Part shown: in pieces, positions 19,630-20,086 of the stretch | Layout of the letters: every line of letters starts with the position of its first letter | How positions within the stretch are numbered: the first letter of the stretch is position 1 | Translations under genes and position numbers: made by a program | DNA from: Larix sibirica | Lineage: Eukaryota; Streptophyta; Pinopsida; Pinales; Pinaceae | Length of the DNA stretch: 20,086 nt | Reading direction: 5' to 3' | Assembly (NCBI GenBank): GCA_004151065.3 | Contig: NWUY0300006091.1 | Span: 53,876-73,961, forward strand | The notes under the pieces: generated by a model | Seen by the model: the letters and a program-made list of their open reading frames with translations, nothing else | Database searches by the model: none | Told to the model about the DNA's origin: nothing

Positions 19630-19821
19630 TTGAATGAAAAAAATACGTATGTTTCCTCCTGTAGGTTTATTGAAACTTTGGTAACTCACACTATTGTATC
19701 GATAGTAATTGGAGGTCACGACGTGGTGTTTGTAATGCAGACTCCTACATCCACTATTCCACTTGCTGAACTTAAAAATCGTTTGGAAAATCTAAGAGAT
19801 CAATTATTTTCAGACGATTAG
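19630..19821 (+). CDS. Short open frame, unrecognised, possibly an exon remnant
   Basis: A 63-codon frame opens with ATG and ends in TAG. From 19665 it follows a splice-acceptor-like TTTCCTCCTGTAG and reads IVSIVIGGHDVVFVMQ, then a charged, helix-like tail (LAELKNRLENLRDQLFSDD). I recognise no family, and it does not align to the C-terminal part of H3. It could be the last exon of an unknown gene, a retroelement fragment or chance. Confidence 0.25.
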   Translation: MNEKNTYVSSCRFIETLVTHTIVSIVIGGHDVVFVMQTPTSTIPLAELKNRLENLRDQLFSDD

Positions 19822-19942
19822 AGGAAATTTGGATGAAAATGGGCCTTTNATTCAGAAAATCGATTTATCCAACCTGGAAAAATAGAACCTATGTGAATCA
19901 CTAAGAAAACCCCTCCTGGTCTATACGTCCCTCTGCGCAGCT

Positions 19943-20049
19943 GTACGGACTACTACGTCAGCTGTACGAAATCTATAGGCCCACATGTGCGGAATTTTGT
20001 ACGACATTGTACAGTCGAGATGTGTACGGATGTTTTACGACTGTTGTAC
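19943..20049. repeat. Cluster of six GTAC sites in TGTACG/TGTACA context
   Basis: GTAC occurs at 19943, 19964, 19999, 20009, 20024 and 20046, each within TGTACG or TGTACA, against about one expected per 256 bases. Neighbouring words such as CTGTACGGACT, CTACGTCAGCTGTACG and TTTTACGACTGTTGTACAG suggest a degenerate short repeat. The local CG content is also higher than in the preceding AT-rich DNA. GTAC is the core bound by plant SBP-box factors, but a decayed repeat or LTR edge is equally possible. The cluster runs to the window end. Confidence 0.6.
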
Positions 20050-20086
20050 AGACGACTCTAAGCAAACCAAATCGGCCTCCTCCTCT

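Noticed and set aside
19643-19821. Continuation of histone H3 (HDVVFVMQ compared with the HAVLALQ region)
   Set aside because: The spacing between His and Gln differs by one and the nucleotide sequence does not align, so the similarity is chance.

Overview
This window looks like AT-rich, gene-poor nuclear DNA from a plant with a large, repeat-laden genome. The evidence is a decayed plant-type L1-like LINE with a C-terminal zf-RVT region, a SINE-like unit with pol III boxes, many simple repeats, and a broken histone H3.3-type gene with GT-AG introns. A gymnosperm would fit, but the species cannot be fixed from sequence alone. I found no intact protein-coding gene, no rRNA or tRNA gene, no CRISPR array and no prokaryotic-style operon. 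Short open frames are scattered throughout; most are chance or remnants of dead elements.

Layout. (1) 1-5070 and 6048-11117 are two direct copies of the same sequence, 6047 bases apart. By eye I found four substitutions and no net indel. Each copy holds an unrecognised left part with a decayed minus-strand frame, a dead LINE (about 1800-4280 and 7847-10327), a SINE-like unit (about 4313-4566 and 10360-10613), and ends in a (TG)7(AG)8(G)7 microsatellite. (2) Copy A ends exactly at an NN gap (5071-5072), followed by 975 bases of unique spacer (5073-6047). (3) Copy B runs into a purine-rich GA tract with TTAGGG-like words (11118-11694). (4) 11695-16620 is unassigned AT-rich DNA with a Z-DNA-prone tract, small repeats and a TATA-like site that may belong to an old LTR. 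(5) 16623-17522 holds a possible Ty3/gypsy RNase H remnant and a 424-base direct duplication whose copies are separated by a single N. (6) 17523-19130 is unassigned. (7) 19143-19392 is an intron-containing histone H3.3-type pseudogene. (8) The right end has a short unrecognised frame and a cluster of six GTAC sites.

The pieces do not form a functional system. The window is best read as a graveyard of transposable elements plus one dead histone gene copy. Both large duplications sit on N characters, so assembly structure needs checking before any biological meaning is given to them. I looked for an undescribed system and did not find one. The most informative items are the H3.3 pseudogene, the tandem duplications that fall on conserved LINE reverse-transcriptase motifs, and the two N-bounded duplications.
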